A stretch of DNA of 64,000 nucleotides from the NCBI RefSeq assembly GCF_002160755.1, contig NZ_NFLE01000001.1, positions 124,001-188,000 of the forward strand, given 5' to 3'. The position numbers were made by a program, and so were the translations under genes. This DNA is from Lachnoclostridium sp. An14. Its GTDB lineage: Bacteria; Bacillota; Clostridia; Lachnospirales; Lachnospiraceae. The number at the start of each line of letters is the position of its first letter. Within the stretch, counting starts at the first letter, position 1. Below the pieces are notes generated by a model. The model searched no databases, was not told the DNA's origin, and was given only the letters and a program-made list of their open reading frames with translations. Of this stretch, positions 34,003-43,554 are shown one piece after another.

Positions 34003-35169
34003 CTACTCCTCCCTCAGCCAGACCTCCAAGCCGTCCAGCGTCTTTAAAATCACCTTCAGTTCCTCGCTGCTCACATGATCCCGGATCTGAAACAGCACCG
34101 TGTCCAGCCGTTTTCCCGCAAACGCCTGCCGGATCTCGTCCATGCGGCGGATGTAGGGGTGAAACAGCACCTCCCGGATAGCCCCGTCCAGATCCTCCTC
34201 CATGATGGATCTGGCACGATCCAGCTCCTTTAATTTGATTTCCGTATTGTTTTTAGACAGCGTCTCAAAATAGTCGATGTCGTAGAGCGTCAGCCCCTCC
34301 AGTCCGCGGATGGCCGGATCCATATCAATGGGCACCGCCACGTCGATGAACAGCCGTTTCTTTCCCGTCCGCAGGGTCGGAGCCAGCTCGCTGGCCGTCA
34401 CCGTGTAGTGGGGGCCGGAGGTGGCGCTGATCACAATGTCCATCTCGTCCATATACTGGTAGCGGTCTTTATAGCTTACCAGGCGCACCTGGTCGCTGCT
34501 TGACTCCATCAGGAACTGAGGCTTGTGGGCGCGGTAGGTCCCTGTCACCTGGATCCCCGGTTTGCTCAGAATGTTCTTCGTGATGGTGCTGCCCATCTTG
34601 CCGCTCATTCCAATGACCATCACCCGCTTTTCCTGATCCGCCCCCTCCTTCTTGAAGTGGAACACCTCGTTTGCCACCAATGTAGCGATGGAGAGAGGGG
34701 TGCTGGAGATCCGGGTGTCCGTCTTGATCCGCTTGGCAGCCGCCAGCGCCCGCTGAAACAGCACGTTTAACTCATAATCCGCCCCGTGGTTTTCCAGGGA
34801 AAGCTGGTAGGCGTCCCGCACCTGCCCCAGGATCTCATCCTCCCCCAGCACCATGGAATCAAAGCCGCAGCACACCTGAAACAGGTGACGGATAGCCCGG
34901 TCCCCGCTGTACAGGTTCAGATATTTTAACAGCTCCTTTAAGGGCAGCTCCTTAAATTCCGCCACCTCCCGCTGCAGCTCCCAGATGGCCTCCTTCGTTC
35001 CTGTAATATAGATCTCGCTCCGGTTGCAGGTGCAGAGCACCACACAGCCGGAAATCTCCTGATTTTCCTTTAGCCTGCGGATAAATTCCTTCTTCTCCTC
35101 ATCCCCCATGGCAAACTGTTCCCGGATATTCACCGGCGCCTTCTTGTGGCTGACGCTGATACAGTACAT
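34003..35169 (-). CDS. hemA: Glutamyl-tRNA reductase HemA
   Basis: A 388-aa protein; ATG at 35169 opening MYCISVSHKKAPV. The catalytic Cys48 is in LCTCNRSEIY, and MVLGEDEILGQVRDAY is the family signature, followed by an NADPH domain. It reduces glutamyl-tRNA to glutamate semialdehyde, the first committed step. First gene of the siroheme set, with a strong leader palindrome. Confidence 0.94.
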   Translation of the reverse strand: MYCISVSHKKAPVNIREQFAMGDEEKKEFIRRLKENQEISGCVVLCTCNRSEIYITGTKEAIWELQREVAEFKELPLKELLKYLNLYSGDRAIRHLFQVCCGFDSMVLGEDEILGQVRDAYQLSLENHGADYELNVLFQRALAAAKRIKTDTRISSTPLSIATLVANEVFHFKKEGADQEKRVMVIGMSGKMGSTITKNILSKPGIQVTGTYRAHKPQFLMESSSDQVRLVSYKDRYQYMDEMDIVISATSGPHYTVTASELAPTLRTGKKRLFIDVAVPIDMDPAIRGLEGLTLYDIDYFETLSKNNTEIKLKELDRARSIMEEDLDGAIREVLFHPYIRRMDEIRQAFAGKRLDTVLFQIRDHVSSEELKVILKTLDGLEVWLREE

Positions 35170-35194
35170 ACTTCCAAATCCCTTCCTAAATATC

Positions 35195-35248
35195 CCCGGC
35201 TGACGGCCGGATCCGCAGGTCTTCCCGCAGCCCCGTCCGTCAGCCGGG
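35195..35248 (-). promoter_or_regulatory. Long palindrome in the hemA leader
   Basis: CCCGGCTGACGG (35195-35206) and CCGTCAGCCGGG (35237-35248) are perfect 12-bp complements, starting 26 bp before the hemA ATG. There is no T-run, so it is more likely a leader structure or a second barrier to read-through than a plain terminator. Confidence 0.5.
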
Positions 35249-35251
35249 ATA

Positions 35252-35290
35252 CGCACAAAAAGAAGGGAGAAATTCCCTTCTTCTTGCGCA
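35252..35290 (-). terminator. Terminator of the asr operon
   Basis: AAGAAGGGA (35260-35268) and TCCCTTCTT (35274-35282) form a stem; on the minus strand it ends in TTTTTGTG. It lies 18 bp after the asrC stop and separates the sulfite operon from hemA. Confidence 0.75.
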
Positions 35291-35307
35291 TTTCCTGATG
35301 AAATCGT

Positions 35308-36375
35308 TTATTTCGCCTTCGGTGCGAAGGAATAACCTCTCTCGTCGCTGGGGCCTGCGAACTTGTGCTGGGACAGCGGCATTACGTGCATATTTCCTCT
35401 CTGCTCGTTCTCTGCCCAGTAGATGTCGTCCGCCATCTTTGCCTCCGGGTTGAACTCCACGCCCTCAAAGATGTGTTTCACGAACGCCTTGTAGCCCACG
35501 CGGTCGATCAGATGTCCGCCGTGTAAGTACTCCGGCTTGTAGTCCAGAGCCCATGCGGAGAACTTCTGCCAGTTGCCGAACATACCGAGAACTACATCCT
35601 CCGTTACCCAGTTTAAGAACAGCTTACCAGCACGGGGATTCTGCTTTCCAGTACGGCCGCCCAGAGTCACGCGGTATAACTGCTTGCCTCTGCTCCATGC
35701 GCCGGTGGGGCAGATCAGAGAACACTCACCGCAGCCTACGCAGCAGCAGGTATCCTTGTCGATCTTTCCGTTGGCATTCAGGCTCAGAACGCCGGTAGCG
35801 TGATGCTCACAGGCCTCTACACAGGAGCCGCATCCGATACAGCGGTCGATGTCGTAAACCTGCTTGTGAACGCCCATAACGCCGAAGTCGTTGAAGTTGC
35901 CCTTTACACAGTCGTTGGGGCATCCGGCCACAGCCACCTTGATGTGGTAGTGGGACGGGAACACCAGGCGCTCGATCTTTCTGGCCAGCTTGTAGGTGTT
36001 TACGTTGCCCTTGATGCAGTGGGCGTTACCGATACAGGACATGATGTTTCTGGCTCCGATGGTGGGATAGCCGGCGTCGTTCACTTCCATGTCAACGTCA
36101 CACATCTCCACGTCTACGCCTTTGATGTAGTCCTTAATGAACTTGTTTACCTCGTCGATGTACTCGTATTTGATGCCAGGAGCGTTCAGGGTCTGTCTGG
36201 TTCCCATATGGAAGGTTCCGTTACCCCATCTCTGGCAGATCTCCTGGATCACGCTCAGGTATTTGGCGTCAATCAGGCCGCCCGGCACACGAAGCTGCAG
36301 CATGAACTCGCCTGCCACTTTAGACTGTCTGAAACAGTTAATCCGTACTTTCTTAATGTCGATATCGTGATTCAT
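35308..36375 (-). CDS. asrC: Anaerobic sulfite reductase subunit C (siroheme subunit)
   Basis: A 355-aa protein. Siroheme/4Fe-4S ligands are in SCIGNAHCIKG and GCPNDC; two ferredoxin-type clusters follow in CIGCGSCVEACEHH and CVGCGECSLICPTG. AsrC reduces sulfite to sulfide with electrons from AsrAB. Last gene of the operon, 17 bp after asrB, and just upstream of siroheme synthesis genes that make its cofactor. Confidence 0.95.
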   Translation of the reverse strand: MNHDIDIKKVRINCFRQSKVAGEFMLQLRVPGGLIDAKYLSVIQEICQRWGNGTFHMGTRQTLNAPGIKYEYIDEVNKFIKDYIKGVDVEMCDVDMEVNDAGYPTIGARNIMSCIGNAHCIKGNVNTYKLARKIERLVFPSHYHIKVAVAGCPNDCVKGNFNDFGVMGVHKQVYDIDRCIGCGSCVEACEHHATGVLSLNANGKIDKDTCCCVGCGECSLICPTGAWSRGKQLYRVTLGGRTGKQNPRAGKLFLNWVTEDVVLGMFGNWQKFSAWALDYKPEYLHGGHLIDRVGYKAFVKHIFEGVEFNPEAKMADDIYWAENEQRGNMHVMPLSQHKFAGPSDERGYSFAPKAK

Positions 36376-36392
36376 ACTTCCATCCCCTTTCC

Positions 36393-37184
36393 TTAGTCAA
36401 CCAGATATTTGGCCTGCGTGTAGTTGAATACCGGGCCATCCAGGCATACATAGACCTCGTCGATACGGCAGTGTCCGCACTTACCAACGGCACAGGACAT
36501 CTTACGCTCGAAGGATACCCAAATCTTCTCCTCCTTGGCGCCGCACTTTACAGCCTCGATGCCGGTGAACTTCATCATTGGCGGCGGTCCAACGATTACA
36601 ACCTCGTAGTCCTCGCCAAACTCATTAAACGGAACCTTGGAAACGAACTCCGTAACGAATCCCGTGTTCCAGCCTTCCTTCTGGTCTCTGTCCAGGGTGT
36701 AGTACGTGGTAAACTTCTCTTTCCATCTCTCAAGATCATTCTTGAAAATGATGCCGTCCTCGTTCTTGAAACCGCTGATCAGGGTTACGCTCTTTGCGTA
36801 GTCCGGATTCTCATAGAACATATTTAACATACTCTTTACCGGAGCCAGTCCAGTACCGCCGGTGATTACCACCATGTGCTTGCCCTGGAACTTCTCTACC
36901 GGCCAGCCGTGTCCGTAAGCGCCTCTTAAGAACAGAGTGTCGCCCGGTTTCTTCTGGAAGATGACGTCCGTAACCTTACCTACGGAACGGATGGTGAAAT
37001 CCATCCAGCCGTCGCCATAACCGCTGACGGAGATCGGAGCCTCTCCAACCTTCGGGATGGAAAGCTGTAAGAACTGTCCGTGGGATGGCTTAATATCAGT
37101 TTCTACTTTAAATGTCCATTCATGGGAACTCTCTTTTTTCACCTCAAGGATCTTGCAAGCGACAGGTTTTACAATATTATTCAT
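36393..37184 (-). CDS. asrB: Anaerobic sulfite reductase subunit B
   Basis: A 263-aa protein, FAD/NAD(P)-binding ferredoxin-reductase fold (ISVSGYGDGWMDFTIRSVG, VVITGGTGLAPVKSML) with a C-terminal 2Fe-2S site CAVGKCGHC plus a later Cys. It passes electrons from NADH to AsrA/AsrC. Confidence 0.95.
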   Translation of the reverse strand: MNNIVKPVACKILEVKKESSHEWTFKVETDIKPSHGQFLQLSIPKVGEAPISVSGYGDGWMDFTIRSVGKVTDVIFQKKPGDTLFLRGAYGHGWPVEKFQGKHMVVITGGTGLAPVKSMLNMFYENPDYAKSVTLISGFKNEDGIIFKNDLERWKEKFTTYYTLDRDQKEGWNTGFVTEFVSKVPFNEFGEDYEVVIVGPPPMMKFTGIEAVKCGAKEEKIWVSFERKMSCAVGKCGHCRIDEVYVCLDGPVFNYTQAKYLVD

Positions 37185-37202
37185 CTCTCAGTCCACCTCT
37201 CC

Positions 37203-38237
37203 CTATTTATTCTCTTCTGCTACGATCTCGTCGATTGCCTTAGCCATCTTCTCCACGGTAGCCGCGATGGAAATGTACTCCGGACATCTGTCAATACATC
37301 TGCCGCAGCCCACGCACATATCATAGTCCTTGAAACGGGCCTTGTAGTCGTGGAACTTGTGGAGCACTTTATAACGCATTCTGTCTCCAGCCGTGTTGCG
37401 GAAACTCATGCCGCCGGCCATATCGGTAAAGCCTTTGATCTGGCAGGATGCAGAGGTTCTCTTTCTCTCACCAACGCTGCCGTTCTCATTGTAGATGATG
37501 TCGGTGGTGGTGAAACAGGTACAGGTGCTGCAGGCGATGGTGCAGGCTCCGCAGGAGATGCAGCGCTTGTCATACTCTTTCCACATGGGATGAGATTTTA
37601 ACTTTAAGAGAACGTCCTTGTTGGGGATCTCCGGAACGGTTACCTTTAACTCGTTCTCCTTTACGTAATCCGGCGTAAAGTCAGCAGCCTCTTTGCCCTC
37701 AAAGTAGGGAGCAAAATCTGCGTCCTTCACATCCAGGGTCAGCTCGCCCTCGCCGAACCGTACAGCCATGGAGTAGTCCTCAGACTTGTTGGTGCCCATG
37801 CTTACGCAGAAACAGGTATCCCAGCCGGTGGTGCACTCCATCATCACGATTTTTACTTTCTCGTTCATGCGCTTGTAGTACATATCCGTAAAGTCACCGT
37901 TGGAAAGGTAGATCTTCTCCTGATGGTGCTGTGCGTGAATGTCACAGGGACGCATGAAAATCAGCAGCTTTTTGCTGGTGGCCTTGCTCTCGATGAACTC
38001 GTCCTCAGTGAAGTAGAACAGAGACTCCGTGATCGGCGTAAGAACCTCTTTCGCCGGGAAATCGGACTTCTCCATGTACTCGATCTCCTCCACGGTGTTC
38101 ACCTTGTCGTACTTGATCATGTCGGTATCGGAATATCTTCCTCTCCCTACGAATCTCTTTGGTGCCCAGATCTCGTATTCATCCTGGAGCTTTGCAAAGA
38201 TTTTGTTCGCTTCTTCAAAGCTTACTTTGTAACCCAT
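37203..38237 (-). CDS. asrA: Anaerobic sulfite reductase subunit A
   Basis: A 344-aa protein with two 4Fe-4S motifs, CISCGACTIACSTCTC and CVGCGRCIDRCPEYI, in the C-terminal half. Standard member of the AsrABC complex. It follows the second sulfotransferase gene by 60 bp and precedes asrB by 18 bp. Confidence 0.95.
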   Translation of the reverse strand: MGYKVSFEEANKIFAKLQDEYEIWAPKRFVGRGRYSDTDMIKYDKVNTVEEIEYMEKSDFPAKEVLTPITESLFYFTEDEFIESKATSKKLLIFMRPCDIHAQHHQEKIYLSNGDFTDMYYKRMNEKVKIVMMECTTGWDTCFCVSMGTNKSEDYSMAVRFGEGELTLDVKDADFAPYFEGKEAADFTPDYVKENELKVTVPEIPNKDVLLKLKSHPMWKEYDKRCISCGACTIACSTCTCFTTTDIIYNENGSVGERKRTSASCQIKGFTDMAGGMSFRNTAGDRMRYKVLHKFHDYKARFKDYDMCVGCGRCIDRCPEYISIAATVEKMAKAIDEIVAEENK

Positions 38238-38297
38238 TGAGTGAATCCTCCTTTTTCTTCTAACTCCCTATGTTTGTTTGCTGACGCGGCACGTTTC

Positions 38298-40181
38298 TCA
38301 GAAGGTAATCTCTACCCCTGTGTCGTACTTCTTGTCGTCAACGGTAACGGTAACCTTGTAGGTTCCTTCAATGCCCTCAGCGCTTACGGGGAACTCCACC
38401 GCTCTGGCGTCATGCTCCAGGAACGTGCCGACGCACATCGCAAGGAACGGCCGTTTCGTGGTGGGCACGAAGTAGTGGCGGTCAGGCGCGCCGTTCTCTC
38501 CCTCCAGGTTTAACATTACCAGAGTGCCCTTCTCAAAGCTGGCCTTAAATACCAGACGGTCTGCCTCCTTGGCAAACTTCGCCTTGTACTCGTCCGGAAT
38601 CATGCCGGCCTCCTCTGCCGGGGCCTCCGTTAAGAACTCCTCCGTCACGCCCAGGGATCCGAGGCGCTCGCCCTTTCCAAAGACAACCTCGTCCGCCTCG
38701 TCGTACAGGTGGAGCTTTTCTGCCCGGTAGTAGTTTGCCGGAAGGTGCATCTCGTAAAGCACCACATCATCCTTCACCTCAACGGTGATGGAATTTAAGA
38801 ATACGGTGCCCTCGTCGATCTCCTTGGTCATGCCCGCCGCCGGGACATCCAGATGGTTGCCCTTGTCGTCGGTGGAAATGCCGCCGGAGTGTACCAGATA
38901 ATGGCCGTTCTCGTAGTACTCGCAGTTGCAGATGTAGGGGGAGAAGAACTCCGCTCCTCTCTCTTTTCCGTACTGCCATACCTGCTCGATGGTCATATCC
39001 TCAGTGTTGATGCGGTAGATCACGCCCCGGGAGAAGTTGTCGTTCGCCGGAACGTAATTCTCCTTTACTTTGGAACGCCAGTGGCCGTTGTCAAAGCACA
39101 TCACATCGCCGTTTGGCAGAATCATGCAGGCGTGCTGCTCATACTGCCAGTCGAAATCCCCATCCCCTACGGGCTTGAAGAAATACTTCTGCATATCCTC
39201 CGGCCAGCCGGTGGGATCGCCGATGATCCAGTTGAGCTTTCCGGTCTCGAAATCCCGGTTGATCATGATGTCCTGGTGACGGCCGGAGAAGGTCAGAGAA
39301 TTGGTCTTCTTGTCGTACCAGACAGCGTTGTTGTGGAACCAGTCGTGGCCGTCCTGGCTGCCGGAGCCGCCTACGGGGTATACGGGAAGCACATCCTGGT
39401 GATCCCACTCCTTTAAGATCTGGCCCGTCTTTCTGTCCACAAGCACACAAGCATCCTCTACAGTACCACGGGGAAGATACTGAGTCAAGATTAAAATATC
39501 TCCATTCTCCATCTCCCACTCGTCGTGGTGGTAGCCGCCGGGGATGCGGAACTCCTTGTAAACCTTTCCGATCATGCCCATCTCATAGATTCCGCTGGTG
39601 TGATAAGGCGGAGCTACCAGACGGTCCGTACCCATGAGCAGATGCCCGTTTCTGGCTCTCTTGATGTCAAATGCCAGATTCAGGGTGTTGTACCAGCGGG
39701 CGTCTCCCGCATAGTCATAAGCAGCCGTGTAGGCCGGAGAGGTAGGGCTCACCATCATCACGAAATCCTGGAAATACTCCGAGGTGGTCTTCATGTAGGT
39801 GGGGGCCTTTAATTTATCGTCTGCCGGCTCTGTCTTGATGGTCAGGGTGATGCTCTCTCCCGTACTCAGCTCGATTACCACCGTATTCTCGTAGTCGGCA
39901 TAGAGGCCGTAGATGGGAAGGACCATGTGAATGGAATCGCTGGCGGGACGGTACATCATGTCTCCGGCAGCCTCCTTGCCCTTTACCGTAACCTTCGCGA
40001 AGGCCGGTTTCTCATTCTCAAACATCACCAGAGCCGTCAGGGGGGCGATGAGATAGGGATTCAGTTTCACATAGGGATTGGCGATGGTGTGTTTTTCCTT
40101 CGCGTACTCCGCCAGAAACTCCTGCTCTGCCCGGTACTGCCGGTCGATGATATGTTCTACTTCTTTAAACAGAACTCCCAT
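38298..40181 (-). CDS. Aryl-sulfate sulfotransferase, copy 1 (cytoplasmic type)
   Basis: A 627-aa protein behind AGGAGG. It belongs to the AssT (Arylsulfotrans) family, which moves sulfuryl groups from a phenyl sulfate to another phenol through a sulfo-histidine and needs no PAPS. Conserved His motifs are visible: GGYHHDE (215-221), HDWFHNN (His283), SGRH (299-302) and YEQH (347-350). Unlike the periplasmic E. coli enzyme it has no signal peptide. A CxC pair (ICNC) occurs late in the chain. It lies in the same operon as a paralogue, thioredoxin parts and asrABC. Confidence 0.88.
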   Translation of the reverse strand: MGVLFKEVEHIIDRQYRAEQEFLAEYAKEKHTIANPYVKLNPYLIAPLTALVMFENEKPAFAKVTVKGKEAAGDMMYRPASDSIHMVLPIYGLYADYENTVVIELSTGESITLTIKTEPADDKLKAPTYMKTTSEYFQDFVMMVSPTSPAYTAAYDYAGDARWYNTLNLAFDIKRARNGHLLMGTDRLVAPPYHTSGIYEMGMIGKVYKEFRIPGGYHHDEWEMENGDILILTQYLPRGTVEDACVLVDRKTGQILKEWDHQDVLPVYPVGGSGSQDGHDWFHNNAVWYDKKTNSLTFSGRHQDIMINRDFETGKLNWIIGDPTGWPEDMQKYFFKPVGDGDFDWQYEQHACMILPNGDVMCFDNGHWRSKVKENYVPANDNFSRGVIYRINTEDMTIEQVWQYGKERGAEFFSPYICNCEYYENGHYLVHSGGISTDDKGNHLDVPAAGMTKEIDEGTVFLNSITVEVKDDVVLYEMHLPANYYRAEKLHLYDEADEVVFGKGERLGSLGVTEEFLTEAPAEEAGMIPDEYKAKFAKEADRLVFKASFEKGTLVMLNLEGENGAPDRHYFVPTTKRPFLAMCVGTFLEHDARAVEFPVSAEGIEGTYKVTVTVDDKKYDTGVEITF

Positions 40182-40200
40182 TGTTTCCTCCTAAACATTG

Positions 40201-40267
40201 CCCGGAAATCCAGGCACAAGTGGATTTCCGGGTATTTCCCGCGCCATGGGGAACCGCATCCCCCATG
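40201..40267 (-). repeat. Hairpin and palindromic repeat between the two sulfotransferase genes
   Basis: CCCGGAAATCCA (40201-40212) pairs with TGGATTTCCGGG (40221-40232). Beside it, 40245-40267 is a copy of the 23-bp palindrome family (CATGGGG..CCCCATG). No T-run: probably mRNA structure inside the operon rather than a full stop. Confidence 0.65.
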
Positions 40268-40328
40268 ACGCGAATGTCTTCGGCATAAACGCGCTGCCGC
40301 ACGCATTGTTCCGTATATCCTCCGGAAA

Positions 40329-42200
40329 TTAGCAGGTGATCTGCACTCCGGTCTCATACTTCTTGTCGTCCACGATCACGCGAACATCGTAAGTACCCTT
40401 TAAGCCGGCTTTGTTAATGCTGGTTCTGGTGTTTCTCTCGTCGGAATCCAGGAAGGTTCCGCAGCACATTGCCAGGTGGGACACGGCGGTGGTGGAGATG
40501 AAGTATCTGTGCACCTCGTCGCCCTGCTCCAGCATCAGCATTACTAACTGGCCCTTCTCAAAGCGGGAGAAGAAGGTGAAACGGTCGATCTCGTCCTCGA
40601 TTCTGGCGTTGCAGCTCTCCGGGAGCATCTCGCCGGAATTCTCTAACGGAATCTCCGTGTCAAACTCTTTGGTTACGCCCATGTGGCCCAGGATCTGGCC
40701 TTTGCCTAACTCCAGGTTGATGCCGTCGCTGTAGAGTTTCAGTTTCTCGCCTCTGTAGTAGTTGCCCGGTACGTGAAGGTCTAACATCTTCTTGTTGTCG
40801 CAGATCTCCACGGTGATGGACTCTAAGCGGCCGCCCTGATCCTTGGCGAACGCGCCGAGAGCCTCTGACGGATTGCCGTCCTGATCGTAAGCGATACCAC
40901 CGGAGTGAACCATGTAGTGGCCCTCGTTGTAGTACTCTACGTTACAGATGTACGGGGAGAAGAACTCCGCGCCTCTGTCCTTGCCGTACTGCCATACCTG
41001 CTCGATGGTCATATCCTTGGTATTGATCTTATAGCGCACGCCTCTGGAGTAGCTGTCCTTTGCTGCGAAGAACTGATCTCTCTCCACCTCTTTGTGGCCA
41101 TAGTGATGGTTGTCAAAGCACATCACGTCGCCGTTGGGGGTGATTACGTTTGCGTGCTGCTCGTACTGCCACTCGAAGTTGTTGCCGATGGGCTTGAAGA
41201 AGTACTTGTCCACCATCTCCTGGGGCCAGCCGGCGGGATCGCCGATGATCCAGTTGAGGGCTCCGGTCTCGTAATCAATGTTCACCATGGAGTCAATGTG
41301 ACGTCCAGAGAAGGTTAAGGAGTTGGTGTTCTTGTCGTACCATACGGCGTTGTTGTGGAACCAGTCGTGTGCGGACCAGCTGCCGGAATGGCTTACGGTG
41401 TTGGGATCCAGGAAGTTCTTGTAATCCCAGGTTTTTAAAATCTCACCGGTGTTTCTGTCCAGGAGTACGCACATATCCTCTACGGTCTCGCTGCGCAGGT
41501 CCTCGGTCAGGCACAGGATGTTGCCGTCCTCCATCTCGAACTCATCGTGATGGTAGCCGCCGGGAACGCGGAACTCTTTGTAGATCTTTCCGCAGGGGCT
41601 GATCTCGTAAAGACCGGACATATAGTAGGGCATCTGGATCACGCGGCTGCTGCCCATGATCAGGTTGCCGTTCTTTAATCTCTTTACGTCGAATACGCAG
41701 GGAACATTCATATGCCATCTGGCATCTCCCGCATAGTCGAAGGCCACAGCCAGATCCTCTCCGGCCGGGGAAACCAGGATGACATTGTCCTGTAAATACT
41801 CCGGAGTGGTGTCCATGGAGTAGATCACCTGCTTGCCGTCAAATACATCCGGAACGTCGATGGTGATCACATTGGACTCTCCGCGGTAAGCGCGGATCTC
41901 CACCTTGTTGGAGTAATCGGAATAAAGTCCCACGATGGGAAGTACGTGCTTCTTTGCCGGCGGGAACGTATGTCCCATGTTGCCCTGAGGAGTTTTTCCG
42001 AGAACGGTTACGGTAACGGCTACCTCCTCCTCCGTGTTAAAGCACACCACTGCGGAAAGCGGGTTTACCAGATACGCGTTGTAAACAACCAGCGGATTCT
42101 GGATGGTGTAATTGCCTTCCTCAAACTGTTTGAGCATCGCCTCCTCGGCGGCTGCCTGTTTGTCGATCAGATGATCGTCAAATGAATACTTGACTGCCAT
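40329..42200 (-). CDS. Aryl-sulfate sulfotransferase, copy 2
   Basis: A 623-aa paralogue of the downstream gene with the same His motifs (GGYHHDE, HDWFHNN, SGRH, YEQH) and no signal peptide. I use the ATG 9 bases after AGGAGG. The N-terminal 150 residues differ most between the two copies, so they may prefer different donors or acceptors. The late CxC pair of copy 1 is only a single Cys here (ICNV). It follows the thioredoxin gene by 30 bp. Confidence 0.88.
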   Translation of the reverse strand: MAVKYSFDDHLIDKQAAAEEAMLKQFEEGNYTIQNPLVVYNAYLVNPLSAVVCFNTEEEVAVTVTVLGKTPQGNMGHTFPPAKKHVLPIVGLYSDYSNKVEIRAYRGESNVITIDVPDVFDGKQVIYSMDTTPEYLQDNVILVSPAGEDLAVAFDYAGDARWHMNVPCVFDVKRLKNGNLIMGSSRVIQMPYYMSGLYEISPCGKIYKEFRVPGGYHHDEFEMEDGNILCLTEDLRSETVEDMCVLLDRNTGEILKTWDYKNFLDPNTVSHSGSWSAHDWFHNNAVWYDKNTNSLTFSGRHIDSMVNIDYETGALNWIIGDPAGWPQEMVDKYFFKPIGNNFEWQYEQHANVITPNGDVMCFDNHHYGHKEVERDQFFAAKDSYSRGVRYKINTKDMTIEQVWQYGKDRGAEFFSPYICNVEYYNEGHYMVHSGGIAYDQDGNPSEALGAFAKDQGGRLESITVEICDNKKMLDLHVPGNYYRGEKLKLYSDGINLELGKGQILGHMGVTKEFDTEIPLENSGEMLPESCNARIEDEIDRFTFFSRFEKGQLVMLMLEQGDEVHRYFISTTAVSHLAMCCGTFLDSDERNTRTSINKAGLKGTYDVRVIVDDKKYETGVQITC

Positions 42201-42230
42201 TGTCATCACCCTCCTGTGAAATTTTTTGGC

Positions 42231-42542
42231 TTATTTATTGTCCTGAACCAGTTTAACGATCACCGGTTTCTGCTGCAGGCCCTGCAGTCTTCCAACCTCT
42301 GCGCCGTCCTTTAACAGAACGAGGGTCGGATAACCGGTCACGCCGTACTCGGCGGTCAGATCCTTATTCTGGTCAAAATCCACCTTTAAGATGGTCAGGT
42401 CATCGCCAAACTCCTTCTCCACATCCTTTAATACAAAGCTGAGCATTTTGCACGGCCCGCAGGTGGTGGAGAAGAAATCTGCCAGAACCAGGCCCTTATC
42501 GGCCAATTCCTTGAATTCTGCGCTGTTCACTTCTTTTAACAT
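42231..42542 (-). CDS. Thioredoxin-family protein with CGPC site
   Basis: A 103-aa protein; active site Cys28-Gly-Pro-Cys31 in STTCGPCKM and cis-Pro in GYPTLVLL. The Trp that normally precedes CGPC is replaced by Thr, so redox potential or partner choice may differ. Between trxB and the sulfotransferases, which suggests a dedicated electron carrier for this operon. Confidence 0.92.
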   Translation of the reverse strand: MLKEVNSAEFKELADKGLVLADFFSTTCGPCKMLSFVLKDVEKEFGDDLTILKVDFDQNKDLTAEYGVTGYPTLVLLKDGAEVGRLQGLQQKPVIVKLVQDNK

Positions 42543-42594
42543 GAGTCATACTTCCTTTCTATGATGTTGCAATTTATGAGGGAGACCGAGAAGG

Positions 42595-43521
42595 TCAGCC
42601 CTCTAAATTCTGTACGTAGTGGGCTGCCTCCTGAGCGGCGATGGCTCCGTCGGCACAGGCGGTGATCACCTGGCGAAGGTTCTTCGTCACGCAGTCTCCT
42701 GCGGCGAATACGCCCTCCTTCTTCGTGTGCATCTTCTCGTCTACCTCGATATATCCGAACTTGTTGAGAAGGCCCGTATCCTTTAAATAGTCTGTGGTGG
42801 GGATCAGTCCGATGTACTCGAACACGCCGTCACAGGCCACGTGGTTCTCCTCGCCGGTCTTGGTGGACTTAAAGTGCACGCCAGTAAGCTTGTCCTCTCC
42901 CTCGAACTCCAGCACATCCTGGTAGGGGTAGATGGTCACCTTGTCCATAGCCCGCAGCTTGTCGCAGGCGATGGGATCTGCCGTCAGGTCGAACATGGTC
43001 ACGATGGTCAGGCTCTTTACCATCTCGGACAAGTAGATGGACTCCTCCACCGCGGAGTTTCCGCCGCCGATGACTACCACGTCACGGTCGCGGTACTGAG
43101 CGCCGTCGCAGATGGCACACCAGCTGATGCCGTTGCCGCGGAACTTGTCCTCGCCGGGAACATTTAAGCAGCGGTGCTCCGTTCCCGTAGCCAGGATCAG
43201 GGCTTTGGCAGTGAACTCTTTGCCGTCCTCCACGCAGACAACGGTCTTCTCCGCTCCGTCCTCCCGGATCTCTTTTACGGTGCCGTAGTCGAAGGTGATG
43301 GACTCGAACTGCTGCGTGTGCTCAAACATCTGGAATGCCAGCTCCGCGCCATTGATGGTGCCGACGCCGGGATAGTTCTGAATCTCATTGGTATTGATAA
43401 TCTGTCCGCCGGGAGCCAGCTTGTCCAAAAGCAGAACCTTCATGTCCGCTCTGGCCGCATAGATCGCCGCGGTCATGCCGGCAGGGCCGGCGCCTACGAT
43501 AATTACGTCATACTGTGCCAT
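42595..43521 (-). CDS. trxB: Thioredoxin reductase
   Basis: A 308-aa protein with FAD site GAGPAGMTAAIYAAR, redox-active CAIC (WCAICDGAQ), NADPH site VVIGGGNSAVEE and C-terminal GVFAAGDC. It reduces thioredoxin with NADPH. It precedes the operon thioredoxin by 52 bp. Confidence 0.95.
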   Translation of the reverse strand: MAQYDVIIVGAGPAGMTAAIYAARADMKVLLLDKLAPGGQIINTNEIQNYPGVGTINGAELAFQMFEHTQQFESITFDYGTVKEIREDGAEKTVVCVEDGKEFTAKALILATGTEHRCLNVPGEDKFRGNGISWCAICDGAQYRDRDVVVIGGGNSAVEESIYLSEMVKSLTIVTMFDLTADPIACDKLRAMDKVTIYPYQDVLEFEGEDKLTGVHFKSTKTGEENHVACDGVFEYIGLIPTTDYLKDTGLLNKFGYIEVDEKMHTKKEGVFAAGDCVTKNLRQVITACADGAIAAQEAAHYVQNLEG

Positions 43522-43554
43522 AGAATCTATACTCCTTCCTAATACTACCTCTTA

